This document shows positions 19,888-29,382 of a stretch of DNA of 64,000 nt, one piece after another. The DNA is from Azospirillaceae bacterium (GTDB lineage Bacteria; Pseudomonadota; Alphaproteobacteria; Azospirillales; Azospirillaceae): assembly GCA_028283825.1 (NCBI GenBank), contig JAPWJW010000005.1, positions 1 through 64,000 of the forward strand, read 5' to 3'. Each line of letters begins with the position of its first letter. Within the stretch, counting starts at the first letter, position 1. Both the position numbers and the translations under genes were made by a program. Below the pieces are notes generated by a model. The model worked only from the letters and a program-made list of their open reading frames with translations, made no database searches and was not told where the DNA came from.

Positions 19888-22095
19888 ATGAAGTTCGACC
19901 AACCCGCCACCGCCCCCAACCCCATCGACCGGCAGAAGGTCATCGGCCATGCCACCGACCGGGTGGAGGGTCCGCTGAAGACGACCGGCACGGCCCCTTA
20001 CGCCTATGAGCGGCACGACGTGGTGGCCAACCAGGCCTATGGCTTCGTCCTGGGGGCGGCCATCGCCAAGGGCTGGATCAGTTCCATCGACCTTGGCCGG
20101 GCGCGGACGGCGCCGGGCGTGCTGGCCATCGTCACCGCCGACAATGCCGGCCCCCTGGGCAAGGGCGAATGGAACATCGCCAAGCTGCTGGCCGGGCCGG
20201 AGGTCCAGCACTATCACCAGGCGGTGGCCGTGGTGGTGGCGGAGACCTTCGAACAGGCGCGCACCGCCGCCGGCCTGGTCCAGGTGCGCTATGTGAAGGA
20301 CAAGGGCGCCTTCGACCTGGCCGCCGCCCGGGCGGAAAAGTCGGACGGCGGCTTGCCCCAGGCGCAGAAGGACGATCCGCATTTCGGCGACTTCGAAGGC
20401 GCCTATGCCAGCGCCGCTGTGAAGCTGGACGCGACATACACCACGCCGGGCCAGGCCCACGCCATGATGGAACCGCACGCCACCATCGCCGCGTGGGACG
20501 GCGACCGGCTGACGCTGTGGACGTCCAACCAGATGATAGACTGGGGCCGCACCGACGTGGCCGAGACGCTGCAGATGCCGAAGGAGAGCATCCGCCTCAG
20601 CTCGCCCTATATCGGCGGCGGTTTCGGCGGCAAGCTGTTCGTGCGCGCCGACGCCGTGCTGGCCGCACTGGGCGCGCGGGCGGCAGGCCGGCCGGTGAAG
20701 GTGGCGCTGACCCGGCCGCAGATGTTCAACAACACCACCCATCGCGGCGCCACCATCCAGCGCATCTGCATCGGTGCTGACAAGGATGGCCACATCACCG
20801 CCCTGGCGCATGAGGGCTGGTCCGGCAACCTGGAGCACGGCAAGCCGGAGAACGTGGTGCTGTCGTCGCGCCCGCTGTATGCCGGCGCCAACCGCCTGGC
20901 CGCGACCCGCCTGGCCACCCTGGATTTGCCGGAGGCCAATGCCATGCGGGCGCCGGGCGATGCCCCCGGTTCCATGGCGGTGGAGGTGGCGATGGATGAG
21001 ATGGCGGAAAAGCTGGGCCTGGACCCCATCGAGTTCCGCGTCCTGAACGACACCCAGGTCAATCCGGAAACGCCGGACCACGCCTTCTCGCAGCGTCACC
21101 TGGTGGAATGCCTGCGCCAGGGGGCGGAGCGGTTCGGCTGGGGCGACCGCAAGCCGGCGCCGGGCCGGGTGCGCGACGGGCGCTGGCTGGTGGGGATGGG
21201 TGTCGGGGCGGCCTACCGCGCCAGCCCCTTGATGAAGTCCGGCGCCCGCGTGCGGCTGGACGGGCGGGGCATGGTGACGGTCGAGACCGACATGACCGAC
21301 ATCGGCACCGGCAGCTACACCATCATCGCGCAGACGGCGGCGGAGATGATGGGCCTGCCGCTGGAGCGGGTGGTGGTGCGGCTGGGCGATTCCACCTTCC
21401 CCGTTTCCGCCGGTTCCGGCGGGCAGTTCGGCGCCATCAGTTCCACCGCCGGCGTCTATGCCGCGTGCGTGAAGCTGCGGGAGGCGGTGGCGGCCAAGCT
21501 GGGCTTCAACGTGGCCGAGGTGGATTTCGCCGACGGCCGGGTGCGCACCGAAGGTCATACCCGTCCCCTGGCCGATGCCGCCCGTGATGGTGAACTGGTG
21601 GGCGAGGACACCATGGAATACGGCGACTTCCGCAAGCAGTTGCAGCAGGCCAGCTTCGGCGCCCATTTCGTGGAGGTGGGGGTGGACGCCGACACGGCCG
21701 AAATCCGCCTGCGCCGCATGCTGGCCGTTTGTTCCTGCGGCCGCATCCTGAACCCGAAGGCGGCGCGTAGCCAGATGATCGGCGCCATGACCATGGGCGC
21801 CGGGGCGGCGCTGATGGAGGAACTGGTGGTGGACACCCGCCACGGCTTTTTCGTCAACCACGACCTGGCGGGGTATGAGGTGCCGGTCCATGCCGACATC
21901 CCGCATCAGGAAGTGGTCTTCCTGGAGGAGGTCGACCCCACCATGTCGCCCATGAAGGGGCGCGGCGTGGGCGAACTGGGCATCTGCGGCGTGGCGGCGG
22001 CCATCGCCAACGCCGTGCACAACGCCACCGGCGTGCGGGTGCGCGACTATCCCATCACCCTGGACAAGCTGATCGGCCGCATGCCGGCGGTGTGA
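19888..22095 (+). CDS. paoC: Aldehyde oxidoreductase molybdenum subunit (PaoC-like)
   Basis: This 735-residue catalytic subunit has the length of E. coli PaoC. It has the a/b hammerhead domain (IDRQKVIGHATDRVEGPLK) and molybdopterin-binding segments, including SSPYIGGGFGGKLFVRADAV and GSGGQFGAISSTAGVYAA. The C-terminal KGRGVGELGICGVAAAIANA supplies the catalytic glutamate that acts as base. The enzyme oxidises aldehydes to acids in the periplasm and works as a heterotrimer with the two upstream products. No PaoD-type cofactor chaperone follows; it may be elsewhere. Confidence 0.92.
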   Translation: MKFDQPATAPNPIDRQKVIGHATDRVEGPLKTTGTAPYAYERHDVVANQAYGFVLGAAIAKGWISSIDLGRARTAPGVLAIVTADNAGPLGKGEWNIAKLLAGPEVQHYHQAVAVVVAETFEQARTAAGLVQVRYVKDKGAFDLAAARAEKSDGGLPQAQKDDPHFGDFEGAYASAAVKLDATYTTPGQAHAMMEPHATIAAWDGDRLTLWTSNQMIDWGRTDVAETLQMPKESIRLSSPYIGGGFGGKLFVRADAVLAALGARAAGRPVKVALTRPQMFNNTTHRGATIQRICIGADKDGHITALAHEGWSGNLEHGKPENVVLSSRPLYAGANRLAATRLATLDLPEANAMRAPGDAPGSMAVEVAMDEMAEKLGLDPIEFRVLNDTQVNPETPDHAFSQRHLVECLRQGAERFGWGDRKPAPGRVRDGRWLVGMGVGAAYRASPLMKSGARVRLDGRGMVTVETDMTDIGTGSYTIIAQTAAEMMGLPLERVVVRLGDSTFPVSAGSGGQFGAISSTAGVYAACVKLREAVAAKLGFNVAEVDFADGRVRTEGHTRPLADAARDGELVGEDTMEYGDFRKQLQQASFGAHFVEVGVDADTAEIRLRRMLAVCSCGRILNPKAARSQMIGAMTMGAGAALMEELVVDTRHGFFVNHDLAGYEVPVHADIPHQEVVFLEEVDPTMSPMKGRGVGELGICGVAAAIANAVHNATGVRVRDYPITLDKLIGRMPAV

Positions 22096-22106
22096 CACCG
22101 CCGGCA
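22082..22106. terminator. Long palindrome across the paoC stop codon
   Basis: TGCCGGCGGTGT and ACACCGCCGGCA flank a single G, giving a 25-bp near-perfect palindrome that includes the TGA stop. It sits between convergent genes only 27 bp apart and could end transcription in both directions. Confidence 0.5.
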
Positions 22107-22122
22107 GCGACGGGAAAGGTGA

Positions 22123-22680
22123 TCAGGCGGCCGGCTTGGTCCATTCGTTGCCGTGCATGAAACCGTCCAGCGGCGTGTGCACGATGTGGTTGGTGTAGTT
22201 GCTCATCACCTTGGTGGCGACGCCCAGCACCACCTCCAGCACGTTGCGGCGGGTGTAGCCGGCATTGATGAAGGCGTCGACGGCGGCGTCATCCACCCAG
22301 CCCCGGTTGCGCACCACCAGGGTGGTGAAGGCGTGCAGGGCCTCCAGCCGCTGATCCGGCAGGGGGGTGCCGGCACGCAGGGCCTCGATCACCGCCGGGT
22401 CCATTTTCTGCATCTTGGCCAGCGTGGTGTGCCCGGCCATGCAGTAGTGGCACTCATTCTCGAAATTGGAGGTCAAATAGACCACCTGCTGTTCGTGCGG
22501 CGTCAGGGTGGACTTGGAAAACAGGTCCCACAGCGAGCTGTAGCCGGCCAGCAATTCCGGGCTTTCCGCCATGTGGGCCTGCAGGTTGGGCACGAAACCG
22601 AAGGCGCCCTTCACCCCCTGCAGGGTCGGGCGGGCGGCCTCGGGGGCGGTCTCGATGGTGTAGGCGGTGAACGTGGTCAT
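22123..22680 (-). CDS. AhpD-like carboxymuconolactone decarboxylase family protein
   Basis: This 185-residue all-alpha protein has the alkylhydroperoxidase-D signature ECHYCMAGH (Cys 77, Cys 80, His 84), a redox-active CxxC with a proton-relay histidine. Family members reduce peroxides or recycle peroxiredoxin partners. ATG 22680 is preceded by GGAG at a good distance. It lies downstream of a LysR gene on the same strand and near glutathione S-transferase and peroxiredoxin-like genes, suggesting an oxidative or electrophile-stress group (inference). Confidence 0.85.
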   Translation of the reverse strand: MTTFTAYTIETAPEAARPTLQGVKGAFGFVPNLQAHMAESPELLAGYSSLWDLFSKSTLTPHEQQVVYLTSNFENECHYCMAGHTTLAKMQKMDPAVIEALRAGTPLPDQRLEALHAFTTLVVRNRGWVDDAAVDAFINAGYTRRNVLEVVLGVATKVMSNYTNHIVHTPLDGFMHGNEWTKPAA

Positions 22681-22814
22681 TTTCAGCTCCGTTGGTTGGT
22701 TCGTGTGCAACTCACGGGGCAGAAGGTAGCGGCGGGGCCGGGGGCGTCGTAGCCGGGGCGGTCGACTAACGCTTATTCCTGACAAGAATGGCCAGGGCGT
22801 ACAGGCGGTGGCCC

Positions 22815-23693
22815 CTATTCCTGAAGCGCCTGTTCCACGAAGGCGGCGAATTCGCGCGCCTTGGCGCTTGCCAGGCGGCCGGTGGGGAACACCGCCCACA
22901 AATCCAGCGGCGGCAGGCTCCAGTCGGCCAGCACCTTGACCACGGCGCCGCTGGCCAGTTCCGGCGCGAACATCCAGTCCGACGCGATGGTCAGGCCCAT
23001 GCCGGCCAGCACGGCGGCGCGTACGCCCTCCGCCGCACTCACCCGCACCCGGCCGTGCACGGCCACCGACACCTGCGCCCCGCCGCGCTGGAAGGACCAG
23101 GCGTTGGACAATTGGCTATGGACCACGGCCTCATGCCCCGCCAGGTCGGCCGGCACCTGGGGATGGCCGGCGCGCGCCAGGTAGCCGGGTGTGGCCACCA
23201 CCGACCGGCCGCCGCTGGCCAGCCGGCGTGCCGTGGCGGCACTGTCGGGCAGCGCGCCCATGCGCAGGGAGACGTCCACCCCCTCGGCGATCAGGTCGAT
23301 GGTCCGGTCGTCCAGGATCACGTCCATCTCCAGATCCGGATGCCGGGCCAGGAAATCCGGCAGGCGGGGGATGATGTGCAGGCGGGCGAAGGTGGTGGCC
23401 GCCGACACCCGCAGCCGGCCGGACAGGCCGCCGCCGGCACCCCGCGCCTCCAGTTCCGCCTCCTCCGCCTCCTCCACCGCGCGGCGGGCGCGCTCATAGA
23501 AACGCAGGCCCGCCTCCGTCGGGCTCAGCCCGTGGGTGGAGCGCAATAGCAGGCTGACCTGCAAGCGGTCCTCCAGCTGCGCGATGGTCTTGGACACCGC
23601 CGGCTGACCCACGTTCAGCTGCCGGGCGGCGGCGGAAAAGGAGCCGGTGTCCACCACCCGCACGAAGGTGGCCATCGCCTGGAAACGGTCCAT
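22815..23693 (-). CDS. LysR-family transcriptional regulator
   Basis: This 292-residue LysR protein has an N-terminal winged helix (MDRFQAMATFVRVVDTGSFSAAARQL, VGQPAVSKTIAQLEDRLQ) and a C-terminal effector domain of the CrgA type (LSGRLRVSAATTFARLHIIP). It is divergent from the glutathione transferase gene across about 250 bp. A perfect inverted repeat of LysR-box form lies 16 bp before its start, so autoregulation and control of the divergent pair are likely. Confidence 0.9.
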   Translation of the reverse strand: MDRFQAMATFVRVVDTGSFSAAARQLNVGQPAVSKTIAQLEDRLQVSLLLRSTHGLSPTEAGLRFYERARRAVEEAEEAELEARGAGGGLSGRLRVSAATTFARLHIIPRLPDFLARHPDLEMDVILDDRTIDLIAEGVDVSLRMGALPDSAATARRLASGGRSVVATPGYLARAGHPQVPADLAGHEAVVHSQLSNAWSFQRGGAQVSVAVHGRVRVSAAEGVRAAVLAGMGLTIASDWMFAPELASGAVVKVLADWSLPPLDLWAVFPTGRLASAKAREFAAFVEQALQE

Positions 23694-23708
23694 GTCGGCT
23701 GTCCTCTC

Positions 23709-23727
23709 TCATTCCTATTGGGAATGA
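23709..23727. promoter_or_regulatory. Inverted repeat, candidate LysR operator
   Basis: TCATTCC (23709-23715) and GGAATGA (23721-23727) are exact reverse complements with a five-base spacer. This contains ATTCC-N5-GGAAT, the T-N11-A geometry of LysR boxes. It lies between the divergent LysR and glutathione transferase genes. Confidence 0.6.
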
Positions 23728-23942
23728 ATATTATCGCTCCAGCCCACCTGCCATGTCGAGAAGCGACCAGCCATTCTCCGCTCACCACCCCGGAATGAAC
23801 CGGGGCGCGTCACGCCGGGGGCCGACGATGCTTCGCATGCTGCTGATCGACGGTCTCGTGGCCTTCCAGACCACCGGCCGCGCCACGCCCGCCCTGCTGA
23901 TGCTGGCCGGATGGGTGCTGCGCCCCTTCAAGGATGCTTTTG

Positions 23943-24575
23943 ATGATCGACGTCTACGCCTTCGCCACGCCCAATAGCGTGAAGGTTCCCATCGCGCTGG
24001 AGGAACTGGGCCTGGCCTACACCCTGCACGCCGTCAACGTTCGCCAGGGGGAGCAGAAGGATGCGGGCTTCGTCGCCCTCAACCCCAGCGCCAAGGTGCC
24101 GGTGCTGGTGGACACCGACGCCGCTGGCCGGCGCCTCATCCAGACGGAATCCGCCGCCATCCTGGTTTACCTGGCGGAGAAGACGGGCCGGTTGCTGCCC
24201 ACCACCCTCGCTGGCCGGGCACGGGTGTTCGAACAGCTGTTCTTCCATGCCTCCGCCCTGGGCCCGGCCTTCGGACAGGCGGGTTTCTTCCAACGCCAGG
24301 CGGCGGAACCGCAGCCCCTGGCCATCCAACGCTTCGCCACCGAGGCCCGCCGCACCCTGGCCGTGCTGGACGGTGTGCTGGCCGACCGGCCCTTCGTGGC
24401 CGGCGACACCTACACCATCGCCGACATCGCGCATTTCGGCTGGCTGTGGCGGCGGGAGTTCGCCGGCGTGAGCCTGGATGACGCCCCCAACGTGGCCCGC
24501 TGGTACGAGACCGTCGCCGCCCGGCCGGCGGTGCAGTGCGGCGTCGACCGCGTCAACGCCCTGGTCCCCGCCTGA
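23943..24575 (+). CDS. Glutathione S-transferase
   Basis: This 210-residue protein has an N-terminal thioredoxin-like domain (IDVYAFATPNSVKVPIALEELGL; NPSAKVPVLVD with the cis-proline; TESAAILVYLAEKTG binding the gamma-glutamyl end) and a C-terminal helical domain ending near VAGDTYTIADIAHFGWLW. This resembles YghU/GstA-like bacterial enzymes. ATG 23943 is chosen over 23934 because AAGGA (23930-23934) sits 8 bp before it. The peroxiredoxin-like gene follows after 30 bp, probably in the same operon. Confidence 0.88.
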   Translation: MIDVYAFATPNSVKVPIALEELGLAYTLHAVNVRQGEQKDAGFVALNPSAKVPVLVDTDAAGRRLIQTESAAILVYLAEKTGRLLPTTLAGRARVFEQLFFHASALGPAFGQAGFFQRQAAEPQPLAIQRFATEARRTLAVLDGVLADRPFVAGDTYTIADIAHFGWLWRREFAGVSLDDAPNVARWYETVAARPAVQCGVDRVNALVPA

Positions 24576-24605
24576 TCCCCCCGAAAAATCCCAAGGAGAC
24601 AAGCC

Positions 24606-25268
24606 ATGACCCTTCAAGCCCAACTGGACGCCTTCAAGGCCGATTTCGAAGCGGGCAAGCCGCCCTACAGCGTGCCGCGGTCGGTGATCGACACCATGCA
24701 CCGCGCCACCGCCGAACTGATCGCGTCGGGTGCCGCCACCCGCGCCCTGAAGGCTGGCGACCAGGCACCACCCTTCACCCTGAACGATCCGGAGGGGCAA
24801 CCCGTCTCGTCCGCCGACCTGCTGGCCCGGGGGCCGCTGGTGGTCAGCTTCTATCGCGGCGTCTGGTGCCCCTATTGCAATATGGAGCTTCAGGCCTTGC
24901 AGGCGGCGTTGCCGGCCTTCCGGGCGCTGGGCGCCAGCCTGGTGGCCCTCTCGCCCCAGACGCCGGTCAACAGCCGCAAGTCGGTGCGCCAGAACGCGTT
25001 GGACTTCCCCATCCTGTCCGACGCCCACAACGCGGTGGCCGCGTCCTTCGGCCTGCGCTTCGCCCTGCCGGATTACCTGGTGGATTTGTACAAGGGGCTG
25101 AAGAACGACCTGCCGGCCTTCAACGGCGACCCCAGCTGGACCCTGCCCATGCCGGCCCGCTACGTCATCGGTCCGGACGGCACCATCCTCTATGCCGAGG
25201 TCAACCCCGACTACACCCGCCGGCCGGAGCCGGAGGACATGCTGCCGGCGCTGCGCGCCATTTGTTAG
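24606..25268 (+). CDS. Peroxiredoxin-like (AhpC/TSA) family protein
   Basis: This 220-residue thioredoxin-fold protein has GDQAPPFTLNDPEGQPVSSADLL followed by SFYRGVWCPYCNMEL. Cys 88 and Cys 91 form a CxxC rather than the single peroxidatic Cys of classic AhpC, as in the peroxiredoxin-like AhpC/TSA subgroup. A strong AAGGAG precedes ATG 24606. It follows the glutathione transferase gene and probably detoxifies hydroperoxides with it (inference). Confidence 0.87.
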   Translation: MTLQAQLDAFKADFEAGKPPYSVPRSVIDTMHRATAELIASGAATRALKAGDQAPPFTLNDPEGQPVSSADLLARGPLVVSFYRGVWCPYCNMELQALQAALPAFRALGASLVALSPQTPVNSRKSVRQNALDFPILSDAHNAVAASFGLRFALPDYLVDLYKGLKNDLPAFNGDPSWTLPMPARYVIGPDGTILYAEVNPDYTRRPEPEDMLPALRAIC

Positions 25269-25271
25269 AAG

Positions 25272-25402
25272 CCCTCAGGCGCCGGGCGTGGCCATCCGGC
25301 CACTTGGGCTTCCTCGGCTTCCAGTCCACTCCGTTCCCCGGAAACCTGCGGCGGCCGCGGTCGCGGCCTACAGCGGCATGAGGCTTACACCTCATGCCGC
25401 TG
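25272..25402. repeat. Intergenic repeat element, copy with terminal hairpin
   Basis: This copy begins CTCAGGCGCCGGGCG, shares a core TTGGGCTTCCTCG and ends in a 13-bp hairpin: CAGCGGCATGAGG (25371-25383), CCTCATGCCGCTG (25390-25402). Other copies are at 36227-36330 and 47326-47453, with a shortened one near 9369. It lies between two convergent genes and may act as a bidirectional terminator. Confidence 0.7.
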
Positions 25403-25407
25403 GTGTC

Positions 25408-26739
25408 TTACTCCAGCCGCAGCTTCTCCACGTCCTTGGCCGTCAGGTTCGACGCCTGGGCGCCGAAGCGGCCGGTGACGTAGTTGGCGACGGCCGCCAC
25501 TTCCGCGTCGGAATAGGCGGCGGCGAAGCTGGGCATGTAGGGATGGCCGGCCTTTTGCGCGCCGGACCCCTTCAGGATCATCAGGGCCACGTTGGCCGCA
25601 CTGGGGTCGTTGACCGCCCGCTTGGCCGTCAATTGCGCCTCCGCCGAGGTGGCGCCCGCCCCGCTCCAGGCGTGGCAACTGGCGCAGGCACCCTCGAACA
25701 TGCGCTTGCCGTCGATGTTGCCGGCGACAATGGCGGCGTCGTGTCCCTTCGGGGCGGGGCCGGCGGGGGCGGGCAGGTCGGTGTGCACCGCCGGCACGGT
25801 TTGCAGATAGGTGCGGATGGCCGTGATGTCCGACGCCGTGAGTTTTGAGAAACTCAAGGTCACCGCCTCGCGCATGGGGCCGGAGGCCACACTCTTGCCC
25901 TTGGCGTGGCCGTGGGCCAGATAGGCCTCGATCTCCGCCGCCGACCAGGTGCCGATGCCACTGGTCTGGTCCGGGGTGATGTTATAGGCGTTCCACCCTT
26001 CGGCCTGGCCGCCGGCCAGCTTGTGCCGGGTGTCCATGGCCTGGGCCAGGGTGCGCGGCGTGTGGCATTCGCCGCAATGGGCCGCCCCCTCCACCAGATA
26101 GGCGCCCCGGTTCCATTCCGGGCTGCGCTCCGCCACCGGCTCGAACCGGTGGTCGGGATTGTACAGCGCCCCCCAGAAGGCCATCAGCCAGCGCTGGTTA
26201 TAGGGAAAGCCGAAGGTGTCGGGCCGGTTGGCCCGCTTCACCGGCGGCAATGAGGCCAGATAGGCCTTGATGGCCAGCAAATCGTCGTCGGTCATCAGGG
26301 TGTATGAGGCGTAGGGCAAGGCGGGGTAGAGATGCCGTCCGCCCGGTCCCACGCCGTCGCGCAGGGTCTTCAGGAAGTCCGCGTCGCTCCACCGGCCGAT
26401 GCCGGTGTCCGGATCGGACGTGATGTTGGGCGTGTACAGGGTGCCGAAGGGCAGCTTGAACGCCCGGCCGCCGGCATAGGGTGTGCCGCCCTCCACCGTG
26501 TGGCAGGCCTGGCAGTCGGCCGCCGCCGTCAGATAGGCGCCGCGCTCCAGCAGGCTGGCGTTGGCCAACTCCGCCGGCACGCCGGTGGGCGAGGGGCCCT
26601 TGTAGGCCGACAGCGGCACCGTCTTGCCGGCGAAAGCCATCTGGCCGGGCAGGAAAACCATGGGGATGATCACGACGGCGGCCGCCACGGCGACGACCCC
26701 GACGACGGCCAGTGCTGCCCATTTGTAGGTCTTGCGCAT
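25408..26739 (-). CDS. Three-haem membrane-anchored cytochrome c
   Basis: This 443-residue protein has one N-terminal membrane helix (about residues 7-30) and three c-type haem sites: CQACH (76-80), CGECH (222-226) and CASCH (352-356). This is the layout of the cytochrome subunit of membrane alcohol or aldehyde dehydrogenases in acetic acid bacteria and relatives. ATG 26739 overlaps the stop of the molybdenum subunit (TGATG), so it is co-translated with it. I infer that it carries electrons from the IorAB-type enzyme to the quinone pool or an oxidase. Confidence 0.92.
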   Translation of the reverse strand: MRKTYKWAALAVVGVVAVAAAVVIIPMVFLPGQMAFAGKTVPLSAYKGPSPTGVPAELANASLLERGAYLTAAADCQACHTVEGGTPYAGGRAFKLPFGTLYTPNITSDPDTGIGRWSDADFLKTLRDGVGPGGRHLYPALPYASYTLMTDDDLLAIKAYLASLPPVKRANRPDTFGFPYNQRWLMAFWGALYNPDHRFEPVAERSPEWNRGAYLVEGAAHCGECHTPRTLAQAMDTRHKLAGGQAEGWNAYNITPDQTSGIGTWSAAEIEAYLAHGHAKGKSVASGPMREAVTLSFSKLTASDITAIRTYLQTVPAVHTDLPAPAGPAPKGHDAAIVAGNIDGKRMFEGACASCHAWSGAGATSAEAQLTAKRAVNDPSAANVALMILKGSGAQKAGHPYMPSFAAAYSDAEVAAVANYVTGRFGAQASNLTAKDVEKLRLE

Positions 26740-28913
26740 CACGTCCGCACCCCCTTGGCCAGGCGTTTGGGATCGATGGGCATGCGTGTCAGCTGCACGC
26801 CGGTGGCGGCGTAGATGGCGTTGGCGACGGCAGGCTGCACCGTCGTGGTGCCGGGCTCGCCGATGCCGCCCGGCGCCTCGGCGGTGGGCATCAGGTGCAC
26901 CTCGACCGCCGGCATCTCATCGATGCGCACCACGCGGTAGTCGTGGAAATTGCTCTGCTGCACCCGGCCTTTCTCGAACGTGATCTGGCCGTGCAGGGCC
27001 GCCGACAGGCCGAACACCAGCCCACCCTGGATTTGCGAGATGACGCCATCCGGGTTGACCGGCATGCCGCAATCCACGGCGGTGACCAGGCGGCGCACCG
27101 TCACCCGGCCGTCGTCCGCCACCGCCACCTCCGCGATGGTGGAAAGATAACTGCCGAACACGGTTTGCAGGCAGATGCCCCGGCCGACGCGCTGGCCCGC
27201 CGCTGTTGGCAGGGGCGTGCCCCAGCCGGCTTGCGCCGCCGCCTTGTTCAACACCGCCAGTGCCCGTGGGTTGGCGCCCAGCAGGCCACGGCGATACTCC
27301 AGCGGGTCGGTCTTGGTCTCAAACGCCAGCCGGTCGATGAAGCTTTCCACCGTGAAGACATTGTAGTTGGGGCCCACGCCGCGCCAGAAGCAGGTGGGCA
27401 CCCCCTGCGGCTCATGCCGCACATACTCGACATGGAAGCCGCCGACGGCGTAGGGCTGTTCGCTGGCGCCGTCGATGGCGTCGATGTCGATGCCGCCGGT
27501 GAAGGCCGGCGGCAGCCAGCGGGCGATGATGCTGGGCCCCACCACCTTGTGATGCCAGGCCACCGGCTTGCCGTTCTCCAGCTTGGCGGAAATCCAGGTG
27601 CCGTAGGTGGAGCGGTACATCGCCGTCCGGATGTCCTCCTCCCGCGTCCACACCACCTTGACCGGGCTGTCCACCTTGGCGGCGATGCGGACGGCCTTGT
27701 CCACCATGTCCACCTCCAGCCGGCGGCCGAAGCCGCCGCCGATCAGGTGGTTGTGGACGGTCACCTGTTCCGGCTTCAGGCCGGATGCCTGCGCCGCCGC
27801 GGCTTGCGCCTTGGTCATCACCTGGGTCCCGATCCATACCTCGCAGGCGTCGGGGCGCACATGTACCGTGCAGTTCATCGGTTCCATCGGCGCGTGCGTC
27901 AGGAAGGGCAGCTCATACATGGCGCTGATCACGCCGGGCTGGCCCGGCTGGACGTCCGGCCCCTCGTTTTTCACCGCCACACCCTGCTGCTTGGCGGCCT
28001 CATACAGCGCGGCGCGCAAGCTGTCGGTGGAGATGTCGGCGTTGGCCCCCTCGTCCCAGGTGATGGCCAGTTTCTCCAGCCCCTTCTTGGCGGCCCACAT
28101 GTGGTCGGCCACCACGGCCACCAGATCCTCCAGCACCACCACCTGGCGCACGCCGGCCACGGCGCGGGCGGCGGCGTCATCCACCGCCTTCACCTTGCCG
28201 CCGGGCACGGGGCAGCTGACCAGGGTGGCGAACTTCACGCCGGGCGGCAGGGCGTCGATGCCGTACTTGACGCTGCCGTTGCCCTTGCCCTCGATATCCA
28301 GCCGGGTCTGGACCTTGCCCAGCAGGCGGAAGGCCTTCGGGTCCTTCAGCGGCGGCTTGGCCGGTGGGGTCAGGTGCGACGCGGCGGCGGCCAGCTCGCC
28401 ATAGGTCAGGGTGCGGTTGCTGGCCGTGTGCAGGACGGCGCCGTCGCGCGTCTCACAGGTGGACGGGTCCACCTGCCAGCGCTTGGCCGCCGCCTCCACC
28501 AGCATGGCGCGGGCGGCGGCACCCGCCTTGCGCATGGGCGTCCAATAGGCGCGGACGGAGGTGGAGCCGCCGGTCGCCTGGATGCCGAACAGGGGGTTGC
28601 CGTACAGGGCGTCGCTGGCCGGTGCCGCCTCCAGCCGGATGGACGCCAGCGGCAGGTCCAGCTCCTCCGCGATCATCATGCTGATGGCGGTGTAGATGCC
28701 CTGGCCCATCTCCACCTGGGGCATGATCAGGGTGACGGCGCCGTCGCCGGCGATGCGGATGAAGGCGTCGGGCGCGAACGCGGCGCCCGCATCCTCACGC
28801 GCCACCGCCAGGCGGCCCAGGGGCAGGTCCACCGCCAGCAGCAGGCCGCCATAGGCCAGGCCGCGCAGCAGGTCGCGCCGTGACGCGCCGGTCGGGGGGG
28901 AGTGCTTGTCCAT
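26739..28913 (-). CDS. Molybdopterin-binding aldehyde/isoquinoline oxidoreductase, large subunit
   Basis: This 724-residue catalytic subunit of the xanthine-oxidase superfamily is of the IorB type, without an FAD partner. A Tat signal is present (ASRRDLLRGLAYGG near residue 10), then molybdenum-cofactor segments (GGGFGRRLEVDMVDKAVRI, CFWRGVGPNYNVF) and a C-terminal GGIGEPGTTTVQPAVANAIY with the catalytic Glu. It is encoded between the iron-sulfur subunit and the cytochrome c, all on the minus strand. The substrate is probably an aldehyde or N-heterocycle; sequence alone cannot decide. Confidence 0.9.
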   Translation of the reverse strand: MDKHSPPTGASRRDLLRGLAYGGLLLAVDLPLGRLAVAREDAGAAFAPDAFIRIAGDGAVTLIMPQVEMGQGIYTAISMMIAEELDLPLASIRLEAAPASDALYGNPLFGIQATGGSTSVRAYWTPMRKAGAAARAMLVEAAAKRWQVDPSTCETRDGAVLHTASNRTLTYGELAAAASHLTPPAKPPLKDPKAFRLLGKVQTRLDIEGKGNGSVKYGIDALPPGVKFATLVSCPVPGGKVKAVDDAAARAVAGVRQVVVLEDLVAVVADHMWAAKKGLEKLAITWDEGANADISTDSLRAALYEAAKQQGVAVKNEGPDVQPGQPGVISAMYELPFLTHAPMEPMNCTVHVRPDACEVWIGTQVMTKAQAAAAQASGLKPEQVTVHNHLIGGGFGRRLEVDMVDKAVRIAAKVDSPVKVVWTREEDIRTAMYRSTYGTWISAKLENGKPVAWHHKVVGPSIIARWLPPAFTGGIDIDAIDGASEQPYAVGGFHVEYVRHEPQGVPTCFWRGVGPNYNVFTVESFIDRLAFETKTDPLEYRRGLLGANPRALAVLNKAAAQAGWGTPLPTAAGQRVGRGICLQTVFGSYLSTIAEVAVADDGRVTVRRLVTAVDCGMPVNPDGVISQIQGGLVFGLSAALHGQITFEKGRVQQSNFHDYRVVRIDEMPAVEVHLMPTAEAPGGIGEPGTTTVQPAVANAIYAATGVQLTRMPIDPKRLAKGVRT

Positions 28914-28926
28914 GATGCGGCCCCCC

Positions 28927-29382
28927 TCAGGTCAACGCCGCGGCGTGCTTCACGCCTTCGCGGATGCGGACATAGGTGCCGCAGCGGCAGATGTTGCCCG
29001 CCAATGCGGCGTCGATGTCGGCGTCGCTGGGCGTGGGTGTCTGGGCCAGCAAGGCGGCGGCGGCCATCACCTGGCCGGACTGGCAATAGCCGCACTGCGC
29101 CACCTGCAATTCCATCCAGGCCTTCTGCACCTTGGCGCCGGCGGGGGTGGCGCCGATGCCCTCGATGGTGGTGATCGCCATGTCGCCGACATCGCCCACC
29201 GCCAGTTGGCAGGACCGCACCGGCGTGCCGTCCAAATGCACGGTGCAGGCGCCGCACTGGGCGATGCCGCAGCCGAACTTGGTGCCGGTCATGCCCAGGA
29301 CGTCGCGCAACACCCACAGCACGGGCGTGTCCTCTTCAACGTCCACGTCGTGCTGGGTGCCGTTGATGGAAAGTTTGAACAT
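28927..29382 (-). CDS. 2Fe-2S subunit of the IorAB-type molybdenum hydroxylase
   Basis: This 151-residue protein has two [2Fe-2S] sites: Cys 38, 43, 46, 58 (plant type) and Cys 97, 100, 132, 134 (helical domain, QCGYCQSGQ and CRCGTY). It has no signal peptide, so it would be carried out with the Tat-tagged large subunit. It is first in a three-gene operon with the large subunit and cytochrome c. It differs from the PaoA-like protein at 18281, which has its own Tat signal and an FAD partner. Confidence 0.92.
   Translation of the reverse strand: MFKLSINGTQHDVDVEEDTPVLWVLRDVLGMTGTKFGCGIAQCGACTVHLDGTPVRSCQLAVGDVGDMAITTIEGIGATPAGAKVQKAWMELQVAQCGYCQSGQVMAAAALLAQTPTPSDADIDAALAGNICRCGTYVRIREGVKHAAALT

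Noticed and set aside
18889-22098. A 1,069-codon frame antisense to paoBC
   Set aside because: The sense strand encodes well-conserved molybdenum hydroxylase subunits; the antisense product is His/Gly/Arg-rich noise.
23753-23977. A 74-codon ORF before the glutathione transferase
   Set aside because: It overlaps the transferase start, has no good ribosome site and spans a likely LysR operator and promoter region.
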